Source: Pseudomonadota bacterium (lineage in GTDB: Bacteria > Pseudomonadota > Gammaproteobacteria > JAADHS01). Taken from it: DNA of 52,548 nucleotides. Position 1 is the first letter of the stretch. Each line of letters starts with the position of its first letter. A model generated the notes under the pieces. That model saw nothing but the letters and a program-made list of their open reading frames with translations. It was not told the DNA's origin and searched no databases. The stretch covers positions 1 through 52,548 of the forward strand of contig JAKACW010000030.1 in the NCBI GenBank assembly GCA_021821045.1, written 5' to 3'. The position numbers were made by a program, and so were the translations under genes. Shown one piece after another: positions 17,449 through 25,878 of the stretch.

Positions 17449-18282
17449 ATGAACCGTAGAGGACTTCACTCGCTTCGTGCGGCGATCTTGGCTTCTGTTC
17501 TCGTGTCGGCCGGTGCGCCGGTTTACGCTCAGGATATGTTCGAGGTGCCGCCGGAAATTGAAGAACTGCAGCAAAAGGCCGAAGCGGGCAGCGTGGAGGC
17601 GGCGCGCGATTTGGGGTTCGAGTATCTGTTCGGACGGCGCATCATGCAGGACGGACTGAGCGCCGAAATGTGGCTGTTGCAGGCCGCCAAGAAAAACGAC
17701 GCCGCGGCCCAAGCCGGATTGGGCTATCTGTACGAAGAAGGCATCGGTTTGACCGCGAACATCAAGGAAGCCGTTAAATGGTATGAGAAAGCCGCTGAGG
17801 CCGACCATCCGGCGGCGCAAAGCCGCTTGGGCTATATCTTGAAGAGCGGCGGGGCAGGCAAACCGGACTATGTCGCGGCGGCCAAGTGGTTGGCCAAGGC
17901 TTCGGCGTGGGGCGATCCGCACGCCCAAGCAAATCTGGCGGACATGTATGAAAAGGGGCTGGGCGTTAAGCAGGATTATTCTTTGGCGGCCACCTGGTAC
18001 AGCGCGGCCTCCGCGCAAAATAATGTCAACGCGCAGTGGCGGCTCGGGCACCTTTATGAAAACGGCCTAGGGGTTCAAAAGGATCACATCAAGGCCTACA
18101 TGTGGTACAGCATCGCCGGTGTGTGGGATACCTTGGGCGAGGAGTTGCCGCCCAACGATCCGCGTGTCGGACTCAAAAAGAAAATGAGCGAGAAGGATTT
18201 GCTGCAAGCCGAGTCCATGGCGACGGACTGGTGGATCGAACACTTCCAGGCCCAGGATTCGGAACTGACCGTCGGGCCCTAG
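17449..18282 (+). CDS. Secreted Sel1-repeat (TPR-like) protein
   Basis: 277 residues. Signal peptide (LRAAILASVLVSAGAPVYA, cleavage before QDM), then about five Sel1-like repeats of 36-38 residues, recognisable from A..GLGYLYEEGIG, AAKWLAKAS..GDPHAQANLADMYEKGLGV and AQWRLGHLYENGLGV. Sel1 repeats make an alpha-solenoid that binds proteins or peptidoglycan-linked partners; the ligand is unknown. It is expected in the periplasm. It stands alone between a DUF523 gene and a REP cluster. Confidence 0.88.
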   Translation: MNRRGLHSLRAAILASVLVSAGAPVYAQDMFEVPPEIEELQQKAEAGSVEAARDLGFEYLFGRRIMQDGLSAEMWLLQAAKKNDAAAQAGLGYLYEEGIGLTANIKEAVKWYEKAAEADHPAAQSRLGYILKSGGAGKPDYVAAAKWLAKASAWGDPHAQANLADMYEKGLGVKQDYSLAATWYSAASAQNNVNAQWRLGHLYENGLGVQKDHIKAYMWYSIAGVWDTLGEELPPNDPRVGLKKKMSEKDLLQAESMATDWWIEHFQAQDSELTVGP

Positions 18283-18290
18283 GCACCAAG

Positions 18291-18442
18291 AATCGCGGAA
18301 TGATCCGCTCCCACAGCGTTGGTTTGGGGCGCCGTTGTGGGAACGGTTTCCCACAGCGATTCGTTCGATTAATCATCGCGGAATGATCCGCTCCCACCGC
18401 GTTAGTGTGGCGCACCGTTGTGGGAGCGGTTTCCTACCGCGA
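18291..18442. repeat. Cluster of four REP-like arms
   Basis: Arms in alternating orientation: 18291-18314 (right-type, ends CTCCCAC), 18336-18359 (left-type variant GTGGGAACGGTTTCCCAC), 18374-18397 (right-type) and 18420-18442 (left-type). The cluster fills the gap between the convergent Sel1 and PCuAC genes. Confidence 0.82.
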
Positions 18443-18459
18443 TCAGAAGCCAAACGCCG

Positions 18460-18924
18460 TCAATGCTTGTGATGATGCCCATCCCCAGCCGCCGGCCCCG
18501 GATCGGCCTCCCGCACGATGGCGTGGATCTGCGTCACACTGTCGTCCGAGAGTTTCAGATCGATCATCACGTGATCGCCGATCTTGAGCGGGCTTTTCGG
18601 TTTGATCAGCATGAAATGGTTGCCGCCGGGTTTGAATTCCACGCTCACGCCCGGGTCCAGCTTGTGTTCCTTGACCTGGAACATGCGCGCCATCCCTTTG
18701 TCGTCGATTTCCGTGCGGTGCATTTCGACGCGATCGAATTGGCTGCTGGACGCTTCGACAACGGAGACGGTTTCCGTCCCGGTGTTGGTCAGCGTCATGT
18801 AGCCGGCCAGCACCGATGCATTGGGCGGCGCGGCGCGCACCCACGGATCGACGACCGCCACGTCGGCCACGGCGTTTGCGGCGAATAGAGCAGAGGCGAG
18901 AAAAAGCGCGGCACGAGTATTCAT
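18460..18924 (-). CDS. PCu(A)C periplasmic copper chaperone
   Basis: 154 residues with a signal peptide (ALFLASALFAANAVA). Copper ligands follow the family spacing: H69, M81, H103 and M105 (M81-x21-H-x-M, in GNHFML). The tail GDGHHHKH adds a His-rich metal-binding end. PCuAC delivers Cu(I) to the CuA site of cytochrome c oxidase together with Sco. The start is set at ATG 18924 with AAGG upstream; ATG 18948 would add MLKKGQSA. The sco gene ends 26 bases upstream of this start, so the two are co-transcribed. Confidence 0.92.
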   Translation of the reverse strand: MNTRAALFLASALFAANAVADVAVVDPWVRAAPPNASVLAGYMTLTNTGTETVSVVEASSSQFDRVEMHRTEIDDKGMARMFQVKEHKLDPGVSVEFKPGGNHFMLIKPKSPLKIGDHVMIDLKLSDDSVTQIHAIVREADPGPAAGDGHHHKH

Positions 18925-18950
18925 AGCGGATTGACCTTTCTTGAGCATGA

Positions 18951-19631
18951 TCAGTCGTTGCTGAGGGTCGCGAAGACCTCGGTGACGCGGGCCACTTGAT
19001 AGGGCGGCAGGATGTCCGCCCGCACGCTCGCGTCCGGGCCCACCAAGAACAACGAACCGTAGTGGTTGACGATGTAAGGGAACTCGGGCGGCAGCGCGCG
19101 GGGATCGGTGATGCGCTCGCCGGTTTCCGGGTGCTCGTAATCGTAGCTGACGCCAAGCTGTTCGGTTAACTTGCGCACCGCCGTTTCGTCGTTCGCCGTG
19201 ACGCCGATGAATTCGGGATTGTAGAAGTAAATGTGCTCGGCCATAACCGATTGGGTGTCGCGAAACGGATCGACTGAGACATAGACGAACTGGACCGGGA
19301 CGTCCCGCGGCGTTTCCGCCAGCGCAGCGTAAATTCTTTTCATCGCCGCCAACGTGCTGGGGCAGAAATCCGGACAATGGGTGTAGCCGAAGAACAGAAA
19401 CGTCCAGTGATCGCGAAAGCGCTCGCGATCGAATTTCCCGCCCTTGTGGTCGATGAGTTCGAACGGTTGCAGGCGGTGCGGTTTTTCGAACACCATGACG
19501 CCGGGCCACTCCGGCGTTGGCGACTTCTCGAATAGGTCTCCGGCGAAAAGAGCCAGTGCGATGCCGAGCACCGCGGCGCCCAGCCAAGCATGGTGCGCTC
19601 GCAATCGTTTAGGTGAGGTCGAGTCGGACAT
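18951..19631 (-). CDS. SCO1/SenC copper-delivery thioredoxin-fold protein
   Basis: 226 residues. One N-terminal membrane helix (AWLGAAVLGIALALFAG) anchors a periplasmic thioredoxin-like domain. The copper-binding CxxxC is C86/C90 (THCPDFCPS), and the distal His is in VNHYGSLFLVGPD. Sco proteins mature the CuA centre of cytochrome oxidase by copper transfer or thiol reduction. Start taken at ATG 19631; an open frame extends upstream to 19736 but crosses the divergent promoter region and lacks protein-like sequence. No oxidase subunits are in the window. Confidence 0.92.
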   Translation of the reverse strand: MSDSTSPKRLRAHHAWLGAAVLGIALALFAGDLFEKSPTPEWPGVMVFEKPHRLQPFELIDHKGGKFDRERFRDHWTFLFFGYTHCPDFCPSTLAAMKRIYAALAETPRDVPVQFVYVSVDPFRDTQSVMAEHIYFYNPEFIGVTANDETAVRKLTEQLGVSYDYEHPETGERITDPRALPPEFPYIVNHYGSLFLVGPDASVRADILPPYQVARVTEVFATLSND

Positions 19632-19718
19632 GGTGACGTGCAGGAAAATTTGGGCTTGGCGAATGATAGCATAGTCGCCGAACGCGACGGGGCTGGCGCA
19701 AATGCAGAGCGAATTGCG

Positions 19719-20744
19719 GTGAAAACAACTGTTCACATCGTTTTATCCGGTATCGCCGAAATGATCGGCGGTTCAGGCGAAGATGCCATTGAGACGGCCA
19801 TGGCGTTTGTCCGTCTGCTGAGCCGTGGGACAAAACACACTGCTGGAAGTTGGGAGGAAGGATTGTGCCAGCTTGCCGGGTTCATCCAGGATGCCGCGCG
19901 CGACCCGCCGGTGGCGGCGCTGTCCCGCTTGGGGGAGACGGGACGCCGGGACGCGAATTGGTGGGTGCGCGCCGATCTGGTCCATAAGCGCGCCGACCGG
20001 GATCAACTCGTCTTGCTCGGTCGGGCCGCGGCGGCGTCCGATCCGCAATTCTCTGACGAAGTTGCTCGACGCGTGCGGCCGCTGGTCGAAGAGGAAGGGT
20101 TGATTTTCGAAGTCGCCACGCCCAATCGCTGGTACATCGGCGCCAAGGACGATCCGCAGCTGCGCACCTATCCGCCCAGCGAGGCGATGGGTCAACCGTT
20201 GAACGAGTTCCTGCCCAAGGGGAAGGGGCGGCAGTTGTGGCAGCGGTTAATGACGGAGATTCAAATGGTGATGCATCAAGTGCTCCAGGAATCGGACAAC
20301 GCCATGGTGCAGCAGCGTGGGCCGAACAGCGTGTGGTTTTGGGGCGTCGGCGTGCTGCCGCAGGGGCCGTCGTCGATTTGGGACGATGTCGCCGCCGACG
20401 ATCCTTTGGCCCTCGGCTTGGGGCGATTGATGGCGGCGAGCACTCGCCCGATGCCGCGAAATTTCGACGATTGGCAGGCTGGGGCAGCCGGAAATCGGCG
20501 CTTGCTGGTGTTGCCGATGCTGGAGGCGGCGGCCGAGCCGCTGGCTGAGCAAGCTCCCCCGGCGCAATTTGCGAGTATCGTTGACGATTGGCTGACGCCG
20601 TTGGCCCATTGGCTGTCCCGGGGTGGCGCGGCGCGGGCCAGTATTCATATCGGCGGTGGACTGCTGTTTGACTGCAAACCGGGCGATCGCTGGCGCGTGT
20701 GGCGATCCGCTGCGATCAAGCATGTGTTGGCGCGGCCGCAGTGA
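19719..20744 (+). CDS. RpfE-like protein (COG4255 type)
   Basis: 341 residues from a GTG start; an upstream ATG at 19638 would add 27 residues that overlap the sco promoter region. The sequence LPKGKGRQLWQRLMTEIQMV and the stretch NSVWFWGVGVLP resemble the family to which Xanthomonas RpfE belongs, sometimes described as phosphoglycerate-mutase-related. Biochemical function is not established. No membrane segments. The RpfE-recJ-prfB-lysS order is shared with Xanthomonas. Confidence 0.65.
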   Translation: MKTTVHIVLSGIAEMIGGSGEDAIETAMAFVRLLSRGTKHTAGSWEEGLCQLAGFIQDAARDPPVAALSRLGETGRRDANWWVRADLVHKRADRDQLVLLGRAAAASDPQFSDEVARRVRPLVEEEGLIFEVATPNRWYIGAKDDPQLRTYPPSEAMGQPLNEFLPKGKGRQLWQRLMTEIQMVMHQVLQESDNAMVQQRGPNSVWFWGVGVLPQGPSSIWDDVAADDPLALGLGRLMAASTRPMPRNFDDWQAGAAGNRRLLVLPMLEAAAEPLAEQAPPAQFASIVDDWLTPLAHWLSRGGAARASIHIGGGLLFDCKPGDRWRVWRSAAIKHVLARPQ

Positions 20745-20798
20745 TCTGAAGTAAACTCGCCGTTACTCTTCGCAATCGCAGGGACGCGGGTCAGGACT

Positions 20799-22520
20799 AT
20801 GGAAAAGGTTATTCGTCGCCGGCCGGTGAATTCGGCCGTACGCTTTCCCAACTCGGTGGATCCCATCCTGGCTCGGGTGTACAGCGCCCGCGGCGTGACC
20901 AGTCCCGAAGAAATCACCTGCTCGTTCCGGCAACTGCATCCGTTTCACGCCTTGCGCGGCATCGATGCCGCCGTCGACTTGTTGATGGAGGCCGTCACCC
21001 GGGACCGAATGATGGTCGTGGTCGCCGACTTCGACGCCGACGGCGCCACCAGTTGCGCCACGGCGGTGCGCGCGCTGCGCATGATGGGCGCGAAGCATGT
21101 TCAGTTCATCGTGCCTAACCGGTTTCAATTCGGTTACGGTTTGACGCCCGCCATCGTCGAGGTCGCGGCGCAGTTCAAGCCCCATTTGCTCATCACGGTC
21201 GATAACGGCATCTCGAGCATCGAGGGCGTGGAGACCGCGCGGGCGTTGGGCATCAAAGTGCTGGTGACGGATCACCATCTTCCCGGCGCCGAACTGCCCC
21301 GCGCCGATGCCATCGTGAATCCCAATCAGCCGGGCGATGAGTTTCCCTCGAAAGCGTTGGCCGGTGTCGGCGTGATTTTCTACGTCATGCTGGCGCTGCG
21401 AGCGCGGTTGCGCGAAATCAATTGGTTTCACCAGGGCCGACCGGAACCGAATCTGGCGCAGTTGCTGGACCTTGTTGCGCTGGGAACGGTGGCCGACGTG
21501 GTGCCGCTGGATCAGTGCAATCGGATTCTGGTGGCGCAAGGTTTGGAGCGCATTCGACGCGGGTTGAGTTGCCCCGGCGTTCAAGCGTTGGTCGCGGTGA
21601 GCGGGCGCGAGGTCAGTAAAATGGTTGCCGCTGACTTGGGATTCGCCGTCGGGCCGCGTCTCAACGCCGCCGGCCGCCTCGAAGACATGACCCTTGGCAT
21701 CGAGTGCTTGCTGACCGACGATCCGGCGCGCGCCCGCACCTTGGCGGTGACGCTCGACGAACTCAATCGCGAGCGCCGCGAAATCGAAGCCACCATGCGC
21801 GAACAGGCGATGGCCCATTTGGACCGAACGTGGGAGCGCTTGGGCGGTTCGCTGCCCGCGGGCTTGAGTTTGTTCGATGAGACTTGGCACCAAGGCGTGA
21901 TCGGATTGGTCGCCGGCCGGGTAAAAGAGCGCTTTCACCGTCCCGTGATCGCATTCGCGGGCGCCGACAACGATGAACTGAAAGGCTCGGCCCGCTCTGT
22001 GCCGGGATTGAACATCCGCGATTTGATCGACGCTATGGCGACCCAGCATCCGGGCTTGATCAAAAAATTCGGCGGTCATGCCATGGCGGCCGGACTGACG
22101 TTGGCGAAGCGCAACTTCGACGAGTTTTCGGCGCTGTTTGACGAGCATGTTCGCGCGGCGGTGGATGACGATACCCTGCGCGGCGTGATCTACAGCGACG
22201 GCGAGCTGGCGCCGGAGCAGATCAATCTGGACGTCGCCAGCGCGCTGCGGGAAGGCGGCCCTTGGGGTCAGGGATTTCCCGAGCCGGTTTTCGACGGTCT
22301 GTTCGACGTCGTCGAGAGTCGGGTCGTCGGTGAGCGTCACCTCAAATTGGCGTTGCGCCCGGCGCAGGGCAGCGGCTCCCTCGATGCCATCGCGTTCAAT
22401 GCCGTCGGCGAGGAATGGACGAAGAGTCCGCGCCAGCTGCGACTGGCCTACCGCTTGGATGTCAACGAATTCCGCGGGTCGCGCTCGCCGCAGCTGGTGA
22501 TCGAGCACGCGGAAAGGTAG
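20799..22520 (+). CDS. recJ: Single-stranded-DNA-specific exonuclease RecJ
   Basis: 573 residues, the usual length. DHH-superfamily motifs are intact: VVVADFDADGATS (motif I), LLITVDNGISS (motif II), VTDHHLPG (motif III, DHH) and the DHHA1-domain motif FGGHAMAAGLTL. RecJ degrades ssDNA 5' to 3' with Mn or Mg in recombination, mismatch and base-excision repair. It starts 54 bases after the RpfE-like gene on the same strand. Confidence 0.96.
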   Translation: MEKVIRRRPVNSAVRFPNSVDPILARVYSARGVTSPEEITCSFRQLHPFHALRGIDAAVDLLMEAVTRDRMMVVVADFDADGATSCATAVRALRMMGAKHVQFIVPNRFQFGYGLTPAIVEVAAQFKPHLLITVDNGISSIEGVETARALGIKVLVTDHHLPGAELPRADAIVNPNQPGDEFPSKALAGVGVIFYVMLALRARLREINWFHQGRPEPNLAQLLDLVALGTVADVVPLDQCNRILVAQGLERIRRGLSCPGVQALVAVSGREVSKMVAADLGFAVGPRLNAAGRLEDMTLGIECLLTDDPARARTLAVTLDELNRERREIEATMREQAMAHLDRTWERLGGSLPAGLSLFDETWHQGVIGLVAGRVKERFHRPVIAFAGADNDELKGSARSVPGLNIRDLIDAMATQHPGLIKKFGGHAMAAGLTLAKRNFDEFSALFDEHVRAAVDDDTLRGVIYSDGELAPEQINLDVASALREGGPWGQGFPEPVFDGLFDVVESRVVGERHLKLALRPAQGSGSLDAIAFNAVGEEWTKSPRQLRLAYRLDVNEFRGSRSPQLVIEHAER

Positions 22521-22546
22521 GGTGGCGCGAGCTTGCGTGTGCTGCT

Positions 22547-22608
22547 GTGGGAGCGGTTTCCTACCGCGATGGAATTGGCGAAGAATCGCGGTAGGAAACC
22601 GCTCCCAC
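22547..22608. repeat. REP-like inverted repeat pair
   Basis: Facing arms GTGGGAGCGGTTTCCTACCG and CGGTAGGAAACCGCTCCCAC, which are exact inverse complements of each other. It lies between recJ and prfB. Confidence 0.88.
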
Positions 22609-22698
22609 AGTTGAGGCGCCGATTCTAGACAATTAGCCAGGGGCTGCCTAAAATGGCGCGCTTATCCCATCCGCCTATCACACCAGGACGGCCAAACA

Positions 22699-23794
22699 GT
22701 GGAAATCAATCCGCTCTACGAACAGCTCAAAGATCTCGAGGAACGCGCCATCGTTCTGAGGGGGTATCTTTGACTATGACGTCAAACGCGAACGTCTCAT
22801 CGAAATCAACCGCGAGCTAGAAGACCCCGCCGTTTGGAATAAGCCCGAGCGCGCCCAGGAATTGGGAAAAGAGCGCGCCCAGCTGGAAGTCGTCGTCAAC
22901 ACCATGGAAACCCTCGCTCGCGGGTTGAAGGACAATCTCGAATTACTGGGCATGGCCGAGGAAGAGAAGGACGTCGCCATGGCCGATTCCATCAAGGGCG
23001 AGTTGGATCGCTTGGAGGCCAATCTGGCCGCGTTGGAGTTTCGGCGCATGTTCTCCAATCCCATGGATCCCAATAACGCGTTTCTGGAAATTCAAGCGGG
23101 CGCCGGCGGCACCGAGGCGCAAGATTGGGCCAGCATGATTCTGCGCATGTATTTGCGCTGGGGCGAGCGTCACGGCTACACGACGGAACTCATCGACGAA
23201 TCGCCCGGTGAAGTGGCGGGCATCAAAGGCGCCACGGTGCGCTTCGAAGGTGAATATGCCTACGGCTGGCTGCGCACGGAAACCGGCGTGCATCGCTTGG
23301 TGCGCAAGTCGCCGTTCGATTCCGGCAATCGCCGACATACGTCGTTCGCGTCGGTGTTCGTATCGCCGGAAGTGGATGACGACATCGCCATCGAAATCAA
23401 CCCCGCCGATTTGAAAGTCGATACCTATCGCGCCAGCGGCGCGGGCGGTCAGCACGTCAATCGAACGGAATCGGCGATCCGCATTACGCACATGCCCAGC
23501 GGTATCGTCGTGGCGTGCCAGAGCGACCGCTCCCAGCACAAGAACCGCGCCACGGCGATGAAGCAGTTGAAGGCCAAGCTGTACGAAATGGAAATGCAAA
23601 AGCGCAACGCCGAAGCGCAGGCGAAGGAAGATTCCAAAGCCGATGTGGGCTGGGGCAGCCAGATTCGTTCCTACGTGCTCGACCAGTCGCGCATCAAAGA
23701 TCTGCGCACCGGCGTGGAGACGGGCAACCCGCAAGCGGTGCTGGACGGGGATTTGGATGATTTCATTCAGGCCAGTTTGAAGGCGGGTTTGTAA
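22699..23794 (+). CDS. prfB: Peptide chain release factor 2, expressed by programmed +1 frameshift
   Basis: The GTG start at 22699 (AGGA upstream) opens 24 codons ending CTT-TGA at 22768-22773. A +1 shift at CTTTGAC joins the frame that continues to 23794, giving 364 residues (E. coli RF2 has 365). The internal Shine-Dalgarno-like AGGGGG just before TATCTTTGAC is the standard stimulator, so RF2 level regulates its own synthesis through UGA reading. The stop-codon recognition motif SPF (RKSPFDSG) and the peptidyl-hydrolysis motif GGQ (GAGGQHVNR) are present. It is followed by three tandem REP copies and lysS, as prfB-lysS are paired in many proteobacteria. Confidence 0.97.
22761..22774 (+). 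promoter_or_regulatory. prfB programmed +1 frameshift site
   Basis: The slippery CTT followed by the in-frame UGA (22771-22773) and C, preceded by AGGGGG (starting at 22759). When RF2 is scarce the ribosome slips forward one base and reads GAC at 22772. Confidence 0.97.
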
Positions 23795-23819
23795 TTGTGG
23801 CTAACCAAGGGCGCCTGTC

Positions 23820-24040
23820 GTGGGAGCGGATCATTCCGCGATGGACTCGGCGAAGAATCGCGGTAGGAAACCGCTCCCACAAATGATCGCCACCGTGTCG
23901 TGGGAGCGGATCATTCCGCGATGGACTCGGCGAAGAATCGCGGTAGGAAACCGCTCCCACAAATGATCGCCACCGTGTTGTGGGAGCGGATCATTCCGCG
24001 ATGGACTCGGCGAAGAATCGCGGTAAGAAACCGCTCCCAC
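23820..24040. repeat. Three tandem REP elements with an 80-base period
   Basis: Copies at 23820-23880, 23900-23960 and 23980-24040, each 61 bases, separated by 19-base spacers (AAATGATCGCCACCGTGT then C/T). Each copy has facing arms GTGGGAGCGGATCATTCCGC and AAACCGCTCCCAC. Copies differ by single bases only (GGTAAGAAA in the third; C to T in the second spacer), so the expansion is recent. It occupies the prfB-lysS gap. Confidence 0.95.
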
Positions 24041-24066
24041 ATCACGGCGCAATAGTAGGATGAACG

Positions 24067-25554
24067 ATGACTGACCAACTCGACGAAAACGCATTGATCG
24101 CCCAACGCCGCGCCAAGCTGGCGTCCCTGCGCGAGCGCGGCATCGCGTTTCCCAGCGATTTCCGCCGCAACAGCATGGCCGGCGAACTGCACGCCGAATA
24201 CGGCGACAAGGACAACGCCTACTTCGACGCAAACCCGCGCCGGGTCAGCGTCGCCGGGCGGCTGATGGCCAAGCGCATCATGGGCAAGGCGAGTTTCGCC
24301 CAAGTGCTCGACATGTCCGGTCGTATTCAATTGTTCCTGCAACGCGACAGTCTGCCGGAAGGCGTCTACGAGGATTTCAAGACCTGGGACGTGGGCGACA
24401 TCATCGGCGGCGAAGGCGTGTTGTTCAAGACGAAGACGGACGAGTTGTCAGTGAAGGTCGACACTTTGCGCCTGTTGACCAAATCCCTGCGCCCGTTGCC
24501 CGAGAAGTTCCACGGTCTGTCCGATCAAGAAACCCGTTACCGTCAACGCTATGTTGACTTGATCATGAACGACGTCACCCGCCAGACGTTTCGCACGCGC
24601 ACCGCCATCGTGGACTACATTCGCCGATTTCTGAATGCCCGGGATTTCCTCGAAGTCGAAACGCCGATGATGCACATCATCCCCGGCGGCGCCACGGCGC
24701 GTCCGTTCACTACCAAGCACAACGCTCTGGATATGGAATTGTTCCTGCGCATCGCGCCGGAGCTTTATCTCAAGCGCCTGGTTGTCGGCGGTTTCGAGCG
24801 GGTCTATGAGATCAATCGCAACTTTCGCAATGAAGGTTTGTCCACCCGGCACAATCCCGAATTCACCATGTTGGAGTTTTACCAGGCCTACGCCGACTAC
24901 CATGACTTGATGGATCTGACCGAAGAAATGCTGCGTGGCTGCGCCCAGGAGGTGTTGGGCACCACCACGGTCACCTATCAGGGCGAGACCTATGATTTTG
25001 CCAAACCGTTTCAACGGCTGACCGTCAAGGAGTCCATTCTTCAGTTCAACTCGACACTTACTGCGGCGGATATCGACACTGTCGAGTCCGCGCGGAAAGT
25101 CTGCGCACAGCTGGGCATTCCGGTGAAGAACAGCTATGGCTTGGGCAAGCTGCAGATCGAGATTTTCGAAAAAACCGTGGAAAGCCGGTTGAGCGATCCC
25201 ACGTTCATCACGGCCTATCCGACAGAAGTGTCCCCTTTGGCGCGGCGCAATGACCAGGATCCTACCGTCACCGACCGATTTGAATTCTTTGTTGGCGGTC
25301 GGGAAATCGCCAACGGCTTTTCCGAGCTCAACGATGCGGAGGACCAAGCCGAGCGCTTCCGCAAGCAAGTACAAGAAAAAGAAGCGGGGGATCTGGAAGC
25401 CATGCACTTCGATGCCGACTACATCCGCGCGCTGGAGCATGGCATGCCGCCGACCGCGGGCGAGGGTATCGGCATCGATCGGCTTGCCATGCTGCTGACC
25501 GATTCGCCGTCGATTCGCGACGTGTTGTTGTTCCCGCACATGCGGCCGGAGTGA
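24067..25554 (+). CDS. lysS: Lysyl-tRNA synthetase, class II
   Basis: 495 residues. An N-terminal OB-fold anticodon-binding domain (about 60-150) is followed by the class II catalytic core: motif 2 [20 protein letters not shown] and motif 3 [16 protein letters not shown] ending [11 protein letters not shown]. It charges tRNA-Lys in the cytoplasm. The ATG follows AGGATGAACG. It is downstream of prfB, separated by the REP triplet, which may partly uncouple the two genes. Confidence 0.97.
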   Translation: MTDQLDENALIAQRRAKLASLRERGIAFPSDFRRNSMAGELHAEYGDKDNAYFDANPRRVSVAGRLMAKRIMGKASFAQVLDMSGRIQLFLQRDSLPEGVYEDFKTWDVGDIIGGEGVLFKTKTDELSVKVDTLRLLTKSLRPLPEKFHGLSDQETRYRQRYVDLIMNDVTRQTFRTRTAIVDYIRRFLNARDFLEVETPMMHIIPGGATARPFTTKHNALDMELFLRIAPELYLKRLVVGGFERVYEINRNFRNEGLSTRHNPEFTMLEFYQAYADYHDLMDLTEEMLRGCAQEVLGTTTVTYQGETYDFAKPFQRLTVKESILQFNSTLTAADIDTVESARKVCAQLGIPVKNSYGLGKLQIEIFEKTVESRLSDPTFITAYPTEVSPLARRNDQDPTVTDRFEFFVGGREIANGFSELNDAEDQAERFRKQVQEKEAGDLEAMHFDADYIRALEHGMPPTAGEGIGIDRLAMLLTDSPSIRDVLLFPHMRPE

Positions 25555-25878
25555 CGTGCAGGATTTGCCGTCGCCGATAATTTTCTTGTCACCGTTCGGC
25601 GACGATCGCGCTGTTTGTAGATCGCAAGTACAACATCAAGCTCTGATTTTTTTCCGTCTTTGGGTAAATGCCTAGGGCGATATCCTAAGCGACCCGCTTG
25701 GTTTTTTGCCTTATGCTTTCCTCCCAAATTTGGCGCTGCTCTAAGAAGCGACCACGATGCTTCGCCCGCCAAATATCAAAACAGTTACCGCCCCGCACGA
25801 TAACAGCGCTTGACGTGCGCTGATCTTTTTCTCGCTCACCACGGCGGCGGCGTAACCATCCCAGAGGGGGAAGACAGG
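25555..25878 (+). other. Intergenic region and 5' leader before the cytochrome/PKD gene
   Basis: 324 bases with no convincing gene; more AT-rich than its surroundings by eye. It holds a 9-bp stem CGTCGCCGA/TCGGCGACG (25569-25604, 18-base loop, no T-run) just after lysS, a partial repeat CCTAGGGCGATATCCTA around 25671-25687, and a terminator-like hairpin at 25804-25830. No known riboswitch consensus was recognised. Confidence 0.5.
25804..25830 (+). terminator. Terminator-like hairpin in the leader of the cytochrome/PKD gene
   Basis: CAGCGC-TTGACGT-GCGCTG, a 6-bp perfect stem, followed by ATCTTTTT. It is only 49 bases before the next start codon and about 250 bases after lysS, so it could be a distant lysS terminator or an attenuator of the downstream gene. 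Confidence 0.5.

Noticed and set aside
20763-22508. 581-residue leftward open frame
   Set aside because: Complete antisense shadow of recJ, whose DHH motifs are intact on the plus strand.
23820-24040. CRISPR array
   Set aside because: Three repeats with regular spacing, but the spacers are nearly identical, repeats are 61 bases and internally palindromic, and no cas genes are present.
23763-24342. Several leftward open frames over the prfB-lysS gap
   Set aside because: Their sequences are translations of the tandem REP copies (repeated WERFPTAI/RGMIRSH) and of antisense lysS.
25555-25878. Cyclic-di-GMP or other known riboswitch
   Set aside because: I compared the leader with remembered consensus cores and saw no match; only simple hairpins are visible.
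25810-25878. Upstream start for the cytochrome/PKD protein
   Set aside because: The extra 23 residues precede a good ribosome-binding site and a normal signal peptide, and they overlap the terminator-like hairpin.
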